Shown in pieces: positions 27,802-35,020 of a stretch of 64,000 nucleotides of DNA (within the stretch, counting starts at the first letter, position 1; every line of letters starts with the position of its first letter). The stretch lies in contig NZ_CP046072.1 of NCBI RefSeq assembly GCF_017357825.1, positions 1,116,001 to 1,180,000 of the forward strand. Direction: 5' to 3'. A model generated the notes under the pieces. The model was given only the letters and a program-made list of their open reading frames with translations. It did no database searches and was not told where the DNA came from. The position numbers and the translations under genes are program-made. Origin of the DNA: Sulfurimonas aquatica (GTDB taxonomy: Bacteria > Campylobacterota > Campylobacteria > Campylobacterales > Sulfurimonadaceae).

Positions 27802-28795
27802 TAAATATATGACTGAGTGGTTGTATGGTAACGATGGTTACTATGCAAGTTATAAAAGCATAGGTAAAAGTGGTGATTTCTACACGGCTGTAAGTACAAG
27901 TAAATTCTTTGGTGGAACAATTGCAAAGCATATCATCTCCTTAGTTGATGAAGGTTTTTTACTTCCTAACGCAACTATCTGTGAGATAGGTGCGCATCAT
28001 GGCTACTTTCTTGCGGATGTTTGTGAGTTTATCTATACCTTAAGACCAGTACTACTTTCAAGCTTTAATTTTGTAATCATTGAGCGTTTTGATGATCTGC
28101 AAAACCATCAAAAAGAGTACTTTAAAGACTCTTTTGGAGATGTTGTAAAGTTGACTCATTATAAATCACTAAGTGAACTACAGTGTGAGAATGCTTTTTT
28201 TATAGCAAATGAGATTTTTGATGCTTTTCCTTGTGAACTCTACTACAAAGGTAAATCGGCTAGAGTTGATGGACATAATGTAGAGTTTGATGTAGAAGAT
28301 GAGTGGGTAGAAAGTAAGGCTAAGAAGTATCACAAAGATAGAGGTGAGATAGCCATAGGGTATGAAGAGTTCGCATTAGAGATGGCTGCTGCTGCTAAAA
28401 AGTTTGAGTTTATGAGTTTTGATTATGGTGAGATGCAGGCTCGTCCCGATTTTTCTCTGCGTGTATATACAAAACATAAAGTGATTCCCTTCTTTTTAGA
28501 AGAAGATAAAGAGGACTTTGTTAAACGCGAAGAGCTATTTGCTAAAAGTGATATTACCTATGATGTTACATTTGCACATGTAAAAGATGCCTATGCAGAA
28601 GCAGGAATAGAGTTCCTTGAGTTAAAGGCTCAGATGGTTGCCTTGGTCGATATGGGAATTTTAGAGCTCTTAGAGATTTTAAAAGAGAATGTCGATGAAA
28701 AAATTTATAAACAAGAACTCGAGAAGGCAAAGATGCTTATAATGCCTAACTTTTTGGGTGAGAGATTTAAAATGATTCGATTTAGAAAACTATAG
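27791..28795 (+). CDS. SAM-dependent methyltransferase, MidA/NDUFAF7 family (DUF185)
   Basis: 334 aa from ATG 27791 (MKFSKYMTEWLYG); an in-frame ATG at 27776 would add five residues and overlap the TolC-like gene further. MidA-type motifs are GDFYTAVSTSKFFGGTIAKHI, the SAM-binding strand ICEIGAHHGYF, IIERFDDLQ, and ANEIFDAFP with the conserved acidic pair. The mitochondrial relative methylates an arginine of complex I; the bacterial substrate is not settled. The C-terminus ends LGERFKMIRFRKL. Confidence 0.87.
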   Translation: MKFSKYMTEWLYGNDGYYASYKSIGKSGDFYTAVSTSKFFGGTIAKHIISLVDEGFLLPNATICEIGAHHGYFLADVCEFIYTLRPVLLSSFNFVIIERFDDLQNHQKEYFKDSFGDVVKLTHYKSLSELQCENAFFIANEIFDAFPCELYYKGKSARVDGHNVEFDVEDEWVESKAKKYHKDRGEIAIGYEEFALEMAAAAKKFEFMSFDYGEMQARPDFSLRVYTKHKVIPFFLEEDKEDFVKREELFAKSDITYDVTFAHVKDAYAEAGIEFLELKAQMVALVDMGILELLEILKENVDEKIYKQELEKAKMLIMPNFLGERFKMIRFRKL

Positions 28796-28892
28796 TGTGT
28801 ACAATAATAGTAATATATAAAGTTTAAACTATATCTTTTGCTTTATGAAGATATTTAATCTATAATGTATAAATAGATAAAAAAGGTAATTA

Positions 28893-29291
28893 ATGAAGAT
28901 ACTTATACTTGATGCAAGTGAATTGTCTCGAGATAGAACAGAAAAGCTTTTATGTAGCATGGGTGTTTTATGTAGCGATATATACACATTTGATAATGGT
29001 GAAGATGCACTTGAATTTATTGATGACTATAGTGTAGATTTACTTTTTTCTTCATTGGAATTATCAAAAATGGACGGTGTCTCTTTTGCCGATATATTTC
29101 TTCATAAGTTTCCAAATATGGTTTCAAGGCTTTTTATTACTTCATCATCTCAAGGGGGTGAAAGCTTTCAAGAGGTAAAAGAGGTTGGTGCTAAAAGATT
29201 TATAAAAAAGCCAATTGATGAGAAGTATTTTCAACATTTTATTTCAAAAGAGATAGATAAAATAAGAATTAAAAATAAAGTGAAAGTTTAG
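28893..29291 (+). CDS. Degenerate (pseudo-)receiver domain protein
   Basis: 132 aa, one receiver-like fold and nothing else. Aligned on the conserved DG (61-62), the phosphoacceptor Asp position is Ser54 (FSSLELSKMDG). The acidic pair at the N-terminus is reduced to Asp7-Ala8 (ILILDAS). The switch Thr84 (FITSSS) and the conserved Lys106-Pro107 (IKKPID) remain. Standard aspartyl phosphorylation is therefore unlikely; it may act as a constitutive or protein-binding receiver. A TATAAT at 28861 and an AAAAAGG ribosome site precede the ATG. It stands alone, converging on pilT. Confidence 0.85.
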   Translation: MKILILDASELSRDRTEKLLCSMGVLCSDIYTFDNGEDALEFIDDYSVDLLFSSLELSKMDGVSFADIFLHKFPNMVSRLFITSSSQGGESFQEVKEVGAKRFIKKPIDEKYFQHFISKEIDKIRIKNKVKV

Positions 29292-29321
29292 AGTTACGAA
29301 AAACTTATAATACTAGATGCT

Positions 29322-30419
29322 CTAAAGGGCACCTAGCATTGAAATAAGTTCTTCTGGTCTATTTGAATTTTTAATAGCATTCTCTTTAGAAATAATATTT
29401 TTCTGAAGTAGATCTATAAGTATCTGTGTTTGAGTAGACATATGTGTTTCTGTTTGGTTAAGTTGCATTTGTGAGTAGAGCTGGTGAACTTTATCTTCTC
29501 TAATCTGATTTTGAATAGCTGGATTTGTGATGAGAATTTCCTGTGTTGCTACCTTTCCCCCACCAACTTTTGGTATAAGTGTTTGAGAAATTACAGCTAT
29601 CAGTGAGGATGCAAGTTGTGCTCTAACTTGAGCTTGAGCATCTCCATCAAAAACATCGATAATACGGTTAATGGTTCCAGGAGCCGAGTTTGTATGCAGC
29701 GTACCAAAAACTAAGTGACCAGTCTCTGCAGCGGTTAGTGCAGCACCAATAGTCTCAGCATCCCTCATTTCTCCAATAAGTATGATATCAGGATCTTGTC
29801 TCAAAGAGTATTTAAGAGCCGCGGCAAATGACTTAGTGGTACTTCCAACGTCACGTTGTGAAAAAAGAGATTTTATGTTCTTATGAACAAATTCCACCGG
29901 ATCTTCTACAGTGATAATATGACGGCGTTCTGTTAAGTTTATCTCGTGAAGCATAGATGCAAGTGTTGTTGATTTACCACTTCCTGTTGGTCCTGTAACA
30001 AGTATGAGACCTTTTTCTTTTTTAATAAGTTCTTTAAAAATAGGGGGATTTCCATACTCATCAAGTGTTGGAATATCTATTGGAATCATACGAAATGCAC
30101 AAGCTATACCATGAATAGTTCGGTAGTAGTTTGCACGAAAACGTCCAATGTCTTTTAATTCAAATGAGAAGTCAAGTTCATTCTCTTCTTCAAATATCTT
30201 CTTCTGTTTATCTTCAATAAGAGAGTATGCCATAGTCTCAATATCATTTGCATCCATTACAGGAAGGTTAAGGGCACGAAGCTCTTTATCTATTCTGATT
30301 TGGGGTTCACTTCCAACAACGAGGTGCAGGTCAGATGAGTCAAACGCTAAAACACTCTTTAGTAGTTTTTGGATGTCTAAACGCTTCTTTGTCCCAGCTT
30401 CTGGTATCTCTTCACTCAT
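29322..30419 (-). CDS. pilT: Type IV pilus retraction ATPase PilT
   Basis: 365 aa. The N-terminal PAS-like domain includes SSDLHLVVGSEPQIRID. The RecA-like ATPase has Walker A GPTGSGKST (about residues 141-149), the Asp box EDPVEFVH, Walker B RQDPDIILIGEMRDAET and the His box GHLVFGTLHTNSA. The AIRNLIRE-type motif of PilT is represented by AIQNQIREDKVHQLYSQMQ. It hydrolyses ATP at the inner membrane to depolymerise type IV pili. No pilus structural genes are in the window. It overlaps the ArsC/Spx-like gene by 4 nt. Confidence 0.93.
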   Translation of the reverse strand: MSEEIPEAGTKKRLDIQKLLKSVLAFDSSDLHLVVGSEPQIRIDKELRALNLPVMDANDIETMAYSLIEDKQKKIFEEENELDFSFELKDIGRFRANYYRTIHGIACAFRMIPIDIPTLDEYGNPPIFKELIKKEKGLILVTGPTGSGKSTTLASMLHEINLTERRHIITVEDPVEFVHKNIKSLFSQRDVGSTTKSFAAALKYSLRQDPDIILIGEMRDAETIGAALTAAETGHLVFGTLHTNSAPGTINRIIDVFDGDAQAQVRAQLASSLIAVISQTLIPKVGGGKVATQEILITNPAIQNQIREDKVHQLYSQMQLNQTETHMSTQTQILIDLLQKNIISKENAIKNSNRPEELISMLGAL

Positions 30420-30757
30420 AGAAAACTCCTTTGGTAAATATCATCTTTATAGCCTACTAATAGGCTTCCATTAAACTCGACTACTGGTCTTTTAATTAAC
30501 AAGTTTTCTTTACAAAGCCAACCTTTTTGCTCATCTTCATTAAGATTCATCTCTTTAAGTTTTAAGTTTCTGTATGTAGTACTTCTAGAGTTAAAGAGTG
30601 TCTTCATATCTGTCTTCTCTAACCACTCAGAAATTTTTTCACAAGGAAGCGGTTCTGACTTAAAATCGAAAAGTTCATACTCTAAGTTATTTTTTTTGAA
30701 AAATGAGAGAGCTTTTTTTACACTATCACAATTTTTTATGCCGTAAACTTTTATCAT
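30416..30757 (-). CDS. ArsC/Spx-like thioredoxin-fold protein (YffB type)
   Basis: 113 aa. The N-terminus MIKVYGIKNCDSVKKAL fits the YffB/Spx branch of the ArsC family, with a single cysteine at position 10 in a CxxS arrangement (CDSV). TYRNLKLKEMNLNEDE and LLIKRPVVEFNGSLLVGY complete the family pattern. True arsenate reductase activity is uncertain; YffB-like proteins may be glutathione-dependent thiol reductases. It overlaps pilT by 4 nt and follows gatC by 8 nt, so the three form one minus-strand transcription unit. Confidence 0.83.
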   Translation of the reverse strand: MIKVYGIKNCDSVKKALSFFKKNNLEYELFDFKSEPLPCEKISEWLEKTDMKTLFNSRSTTYRNLKLKEMNLNEDEQKGWLCKENLLIKRPVVEFNGSLLVGYKDDIYQRSFL

Positions 30758-30765
30758 ATCTTTTG

Positions 30766-31056
30766 TTACTCTATTATTTTTGGAACTATAAAGAAGTGGT
30801 CTGCGCTATTTGGAGCATTATTTAAAATGTCGTCATTTATCTGTGTGCTTGAAGAGACTTTATCCGCGCGTAGTGGAGTTGCATTATCATTCATTGCAAA
30901 CTTTTCATCTACTCCATCAGTATCTAACTCACTTAAGTTATCTACAAAGTTAACTATCTCAGTAAGTTCTGAAATAATCTCTTCGCGTTTATCTTCACTA
31001 ACTTTTAAAAAAGATAATTTTTCTAATCTTGATAGTAGTGCATCATCAACTTGCAT
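30766..31056 (-). CDS. gatC: Aspartyl/glutamyl-tRNA amidotransferase subunit C (GatC)
   Basis: 96 aa, the standard GatC length. The motif LSRLEKLSFLKVSEDKREEI is followed by ELTEIVNFVDNLSELDTDGV, and the C-terminus has the ATPLRADKV and FFIVPKIIE tail. GatC stabilises GatA-GatB, which amidates Glu-tRNA-Gln and Asp-tRNA-Asn. gatA and gatB are not in the window. It is divergent from the YfgM-like gene. Confidence 0.95.
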   Translation of the reverse strand: MQVDDALLSRLEKLSFLKVSEDKREEIISELTEIVNFVDNLSELDTDGVDEKFAMNDNATPLRADKVSSSTQINDDILNNAPNSADHFFIVPKIIE

Positions 31057-31198
31057 GTTAATATCCTATAGTAATTTGGTTTATTTTAATAAATTTTATC
31101 ATATAAAACTTAGTATAAGAGAGGTATTTGATAAAACTTTAACAAAATATGCGATAATATTGTGAACTTTTTATAATATGACAAAACAAGGATAATTT

Positions 31199-31795
31199 TT
31201 GAGTTTAAAAAATGATATTGAGATGGTAAAAGAAGAACTGACTTCAGAAGAGAAGTTTTTTGAAAAAGCTGTAGTTACTGAAAAGTTTGTAAAAAAATAT
31301 AAAAACTTAATGATAGGTTCCGTTGTTGTTATTGTCCTTCTTGTTGCTGGAAACATAACTTATACTATAAACAAACAAAATACTATAGATGCGGCTAATG
31401 AAACATTAGAAGAGCTACAAAAAGATACTACTAATCAGACTACGTTAGCAAGACTAAACTCTTTAAGTCCAGCGCTTCATGACGTATGGGTTTACTCTCA
31501 AGCAGTTGCTAGTGAAGATTTAAACACTTTAGATACTCTTAAAGATTCAAAAGCAGCTTTAGTTGCAGATTTGGCATCTTACACTCTTGCTCAAAGTTCA
31601 AACGATCTTTCAAAACTAGAAGCTTATTCTTTAAAAGAGAATGCGATATATAAAGATTTAGCTCGTGTTCAAGCGGCAGTTTTACTTTTAAATAGTGGAA
31701 AAATAGATGAAGCTCATAGTAAACTAAGTATGATTAGTATCGATTCTGCTCTTTCAAAAACTGCTACTGCTCTAATGCACTACGGAGTTAAGTAG
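31199..31795 (+). CDS. YfgM-like membrane-anchored TPR protein
   Basis: 198 aa from TTG 31199 with AAGGA upstream. It has a charged N-terminus, one membrane helix (about residues 37-57, MIGSVVVIVLLVAGNITYTI) and a helical periplasmic domain ending in repeat-like pairs (ARVQAAVLLLNSGKIDEAHSKL) that resemble tetratricopeptide repeats. YfgM is a periplasmic ancillary chaperone at the Sec translocon in enterics. The adjacent downstream gene is a BamB-like lipoprotein, the same neighbour as yfgM in E. coli, which supports the call. Confidence 0.72.
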   Translation: MSLKNDIEMVKEELTSEEKFFEKAVVTEKFVKKYKNLMIGSVVVIVLLVAGNITYTINKQNTIDAANETLEELQKDTTNQTTLARLNSLSPALHDVWVYSQAVASEDLNTLDTLKDSKAALVADLASYTLAQSSNDLSKLEAYSLKENAIYKDLARVQAAVLLLNSGKIDEAHSKLSMISIDSALSKTATALMHYGVK

Positions 31796-31797
31796 TA

Positions 31798-32790
31798 TTG
31801 AAATACTTATATTTTATCGCTCTTGTACCTGTAGTTTTTTTCTCTGCATGTAGCACTAAAGAGGTCTATGAACCTAAGCAAGTAGCATCAGAGTGGAAAA
31901 GTCATAACAGATATAAAAATCAGATAATAGACACATCGGCAAATGTGGCACTTTTAGAAGATATGAGTGTTTTAACTGCGAGTGGCAATTTAAAAGTAGA
32001 TATTAATGCTTCACATAGATTGATATCTCAGAGTGATGGGTGGATTATAACAGCTTCTATAGATGGTGATTTGCTTCTTACTTCTAAGGATGATTCATCT
32101 AAAGTTAAGAGCTTTAACCTTAAAAAAACCGTTGCTGGTGCGAGTGTAAACGCAGATGATTTAGCAGTGATTTTTGCTGATAATGAAATTGCAATTTATG
32201 ATATACCTACAAAAGAACTCCTCTTTAAAGAGCAAGGCGCAAAGTATTTAGCGGCTGATTCAAGAATTGTAAATCCCCATTTTATGAAAGAGTTAGTACT
32301 TTTTTCAACCCTTGATGGTAAGGTTATCATCGTAAACAATACCCTCAAAAAGAGACTAAGAACTGTCATAGTATCTTCAGAAGACAGCTTTAACAATGTT
32401 ATTGCATTAGCAATAGTAGATAATAAAATCATAGCGAGTACTGGCTATAAGCTTCTTTCCATGAGTCAAAAAGAAATCCGTGCAAAGTACGAGATACGAA
32501 ACGTCACTAATGATGAAAATAGCATTTTTATAGCAACAAAGCAGGGCGAAATTATCTCTTTAACTCCTGACTTACAAGTAAACTCAAAAGTAAAACTTCC
32601 ATTTGCACATTTCTATGGAATCATATCAAGCGGAGATAAACTCTATGTACTTGAAAAAGAGGGTTATCTAATAGTTGTTGATAAAAAGAGTTTTGAGTAC
32701 ACTGTACATGAAGTAGATTTTGATGATGGTCTGGTCTTCACTGCAGATAGTGCTTTTTATGTAAATGATAAGAAGATTTCTATAGAGTAA
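31798..32790 (+). CDS. BamB-like beta-propeller lipoprotein
   Basis: 330 aa from TTG 31798. A lipoprotein signal ends in FFSAC (lipobox, Cys at about residue 18). The rest is built from repeated four-strand blades (GWIITASIDGDLLLTS, NKIIASTGYKLLSMS, GDKLYVLEKEGYLIVVD) like PQQ-type beta-propellers. BamB is an accessory of the outer-membrane BAM complex. Sequence similarity alone would be modest, but the propeller form plus the YfgM-like gene 2 nt upstream make this the best reading. The stop overlaps the recombinase ATG (TAATG). Confidence 0.68.
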   Translation: MKYLYFIALVPVVFFSACSTKEVYEPKQVASEWKSHNRYKNQIIDTSANVALLEDMSVLTASGNLKVDINASHRLISQSDGWIITASIDGDLLLTSKDDSSKVKSFNLKKTVAGASVNADDLAVIFADNEIAIYDIPTKELLFKEQGAKYLAADSRIVNPHFMKELVLFSTLDGKVIIVNNTLKKRLRTVIVSSEDSFNNVIALAIVDNKIIASTGYKLLSMSQKEIRAKYEIRNVTNDENSIFIATKQGEIISLTPDLQVNSKVKLPFAHFYGIISSGDKLYVLEKEGYLIVVDKKSFEYTVHEVDFDDGLVFTADSAFYVNDKKISIE

Positions 32791-33617
32791 TGTCTAACGA
32801 GCTTGAGGCATTTTTAGAGTATATAAGTGTAACAAAGGCTCTTAGTAAAAAAAGTGTAGAGGCATATAAAAGTGACTTGAGCCAAATAGAAGAAACTTTA
32901 GCTAAGCCACTCATAACATTAGAATCACATACTCTCCTTTCAACTCTTTCTATCTACAAAAATAAACGCACACTCAACAGAAAACTCTCATCAGTAAATG
33001 CCTTTTTTGAATTTTGCTATAAACAACACTTCTCCTCACAAGTAACAAAACTAAAGTTTGCAAAGATACCTAAACTTCTTCCAAAGTTTCTCTCTTATAA
33101 AAAGATACAAGAGGGCTTATCTCTCATCGATAGGTCTACATGGATAGGACAACGCGACTATGCATTAATCCTTTTTTTGTATGCAAGTGGAGCGAGGATA
33201 ACAGAGTGTTTAGAGTTGAGTCGTGGTGATATAGAGGGAGAGTGGTTACATATCAGACATGCTAAGGGTGATAAAGAACGCATCGTCCCCCTAGCAAAAC
33301 TTGCAAAAAAAGAGATAGATATTTACTTAAATATGTCAGGATTTGATAAAGAATTTATCTGGTGCAATTACAAGGGTAGTAAACTAAGTCGTATTTCAGC
33401 ATATAAGATAACACAGAAGTATTTGGGAGTATCTCCTCATATTCTTCGTCACTCTTATGCAACCTCACTCATTACAGGTGGGGCTGATTTAAGGGTTGTT
33501 CAAGAACTTTTAGGGCACTCTTCGCTTTTAACAACCCAGATATATACACACATACAAAAACAAGATTTAAAAGAGACTGTAGAGGTTTGTCACCCTATGG
33601 CCAAGGAGAGATTATGA
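32790..33617 (+). CDS. Xer-type tyrosine recombinase
   Basis: 275 aa. The N-terminal SAM-like core-binding domain covers about residues 1-90. The catalytic domain has Arg in YASGARITECLEL, Lys in HAKGDKERIVPL, HxxR in SPHILRHSYATSL, His in LLGHSSLLTTQIYTH with the nucleophile Tyr. All six catalytic residues are present, so it should cut and rejoin DNA. It may resolve chromosome dimers (XerH or XerD role) or serve another site. Codon overlap with the BamB-like gene upstream and an ATGA overlap with the HD gene downstream show it is in an operon, unlike most mobile integrases. Confidence 0.88.
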   Translation: MSNELEAFLEYISVTKALSKKSVEAYKSDLSQIEETLAKPLITLESHTLLSTLSIYKNKRTLNRKLSSVNAFFEFCYKQHFSSQVTKLKFAKIPKLLPKFLSYKKIQEGLSLIDRSTWIGQRDYALILFLYASGARITECLELSRGDIEGEWLHIRHAKGDKERIVPLAKLAKKEIDIYLNMSGFDKEFIWCNYKGSKLSRISAYKITQKYLGVSPHILRHSYATSLITGGADLRVVQELLGHSSLLTTQIYTHIQKQDLKETVEVCHPMAKERL

Positions 33618-34090
33618 ATGAAGTAAAAAACAAAATATTTTCATACCCTTTTTTAAGTTCTCTTTTTTATATGCAAAATAAATGGCATCAGCATGGTGTA
33701 CTTATACATACACTCCGCGTTACTTATTACACTCTCAAAGCTGGCGATTTTAAGTTTTTAGCAGCTGGCTTACTTCATGACGTTGGCAAGCCATTTACCG
33801 CGTTTAAAAAAGATAAAGAGGATCACGAGTTTCATGAGTGGAGTTTTACCGACCATGAAGAGAGAAGTTACCAAATAATAAAAAATTGGCCTTTTGTAAG
33901 TGAATATACTAAAGATATAGTGCGTTATCACTATCTTATAAGAGATATTAAAAAGTCTAAAAAAGAGAACCTCAAAAGATATGCACAAAAGCAAGAGATT
34001 TGGGATACGCTCGAAGAAGAGATAAAAAATGATTTAGCACAGTTTTTAGTTTATGATGACATGGGCAAAGGTAAAAAACGTAGAGAATAG
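33614..34090 (+). CDS. HD-domain phosphohydrolase
   Basis: 158 aa from ATG 33614, which has AAGGAGAG upstream and overlaps the recombinase stop (ATGA). An upstream GTG at 33587 would lie inside the recombinase gene. Motifs H-x-n-HD are seen as HGVLIHTLRVTYYTLKAGD and AAGLLHDVGKPFT, with a later DHEERSYQI and D in FLVYDDMGKG. It resembles small HD hydrolases acting on nucleotides or tRNA ends, and the substrate is unknown. It belongs to the operon with the Xer recombinase. Confidence 0.82.
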   Translation: MNEVKNKIFSYPFLSSLFYMQNKWHQHGVLIHTLRVTYYTLKAGDFKFLAAGLLHDVGKPFTAFKKDKEDHEFHEWSFTDHEERSYQIIKNWPFVSEYTKDIVRYHYLIRDIKKSKKENLKRYAQKQEIWDTLEEEIKNDLAQFLVYDDMGKGKKRRE

Positions 34091-34202
34091 TATGAACTTA
34101 CTTACTTTTACAAATTATGAAGTTTATGAGTATATAATTACTACTAAGAATGGATTACTTAAATAGGTAATTTTTTAATAGAGTTACATTGTAGGAAGAT
34201 TT

Positions 34203-35018
34203 ATGAAAAGTTCAATGATAGATAGTATAAAGTCCCTCCCTCCACTTTCTAAAACAATTATGGATATCAATAGAGTATATGCAAATGAAGATGCGAGCAT
34301 AAATGATTTAGTTAAAGTGCTAGAGCATGACCCAATGATAGTTGCCAATCTCTTAAAAACAGCAAACTCTCCTCTTTACTCGTTTGGAAAAGAGATTAAA
34401 AATGTGGCTCATGCAGTCTCTCTTTTTGGGATGAGCATGACTCGCTCTATAGCTCTTGGAAACTCTGTAAGAAAACTTTTAAATGTAGATATGCAACCTT
34501 ATGGCATTACAAGTGACGACTTTGCTAACATAGCATCAAAACAGGCGGCACTTATCTTTAGCTGGTATAAGAAGGTTGATAAGTCTAAAGCTGATGAGCT
34601 CTACTTGGCAGCTTTTTTACAAGAGACTGGAAAGATCATCATCTCAAGTGATGTTATACAAGAGGATGAGGCTACAAGCTTTGAATCTGAAATAGAGTTT
34701 GCTAATAATATAGCAGATGTTGAACGCGCTTATGTTGAAGTGAGTAGTGCCGAAGTTACTGCTGAAGTTTTTCAACACTGGAACTTTTCAAATCATTTTG
34801 TTGAGATGATACGCTATGCAGATAAACCAGAAGATGCTCCCCAAGAGATTAGAGAGTACTCTATGGCACTCCATATTGTAAAGACTGCTGTCTCTATAAA
34901 TAAGCCTCTTGATGAGCAATCAATCAACTTTGCACTTAGAAAGGCACGAGATGCTGGATACGACCATGAGCTACTTGAAGACTCTATAGATGAAATGTTA
35001 GATAATATACAAGGATAG
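34203..35018 (+). CDS. HDOD-domain signalling protein
   Basis: 271 aa. The HDOD pattern includes IKSLPPLSKTIMDINRVY, VKVLEHDPMIVANLLKTANSP, the HAVSLFGMSMTRSIALGNSV segment and AAFLQETGKIIIS, where the HD residues of true hydrolases are replaced (QETG). HDOD proteins are non-enzymatic regulators often tied to c-di-GMP, motility or stress signalling. It ends 2 nt before polA starts, so the two are probably co-transcribed. Confidence 0.88.
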   Translation: MKSSMIDSIKSLPPLSKTIMDINRVYANEDASINDLVKVLEHDPMIVANLLKTANSPLYSFGKEIKNVAHAVSLFGMSMTRSIALGNSVRKLLNVDMQPYGITSDDFANIASKQAALIFSWYKKVDKSKADELYLAAFLQETGKIIISSDVIQEDEATSFESEIEFANNIADVERAYVEVSSAEVTAEVFQHWNFSNHFVEMIRYADKPEDAPQEIREYSMALHIVKTAVSINKPLDEQSINFALRKARDAGYDHELLEDSIDEMLDNIQG

Positions 35019-35020
35019 TA

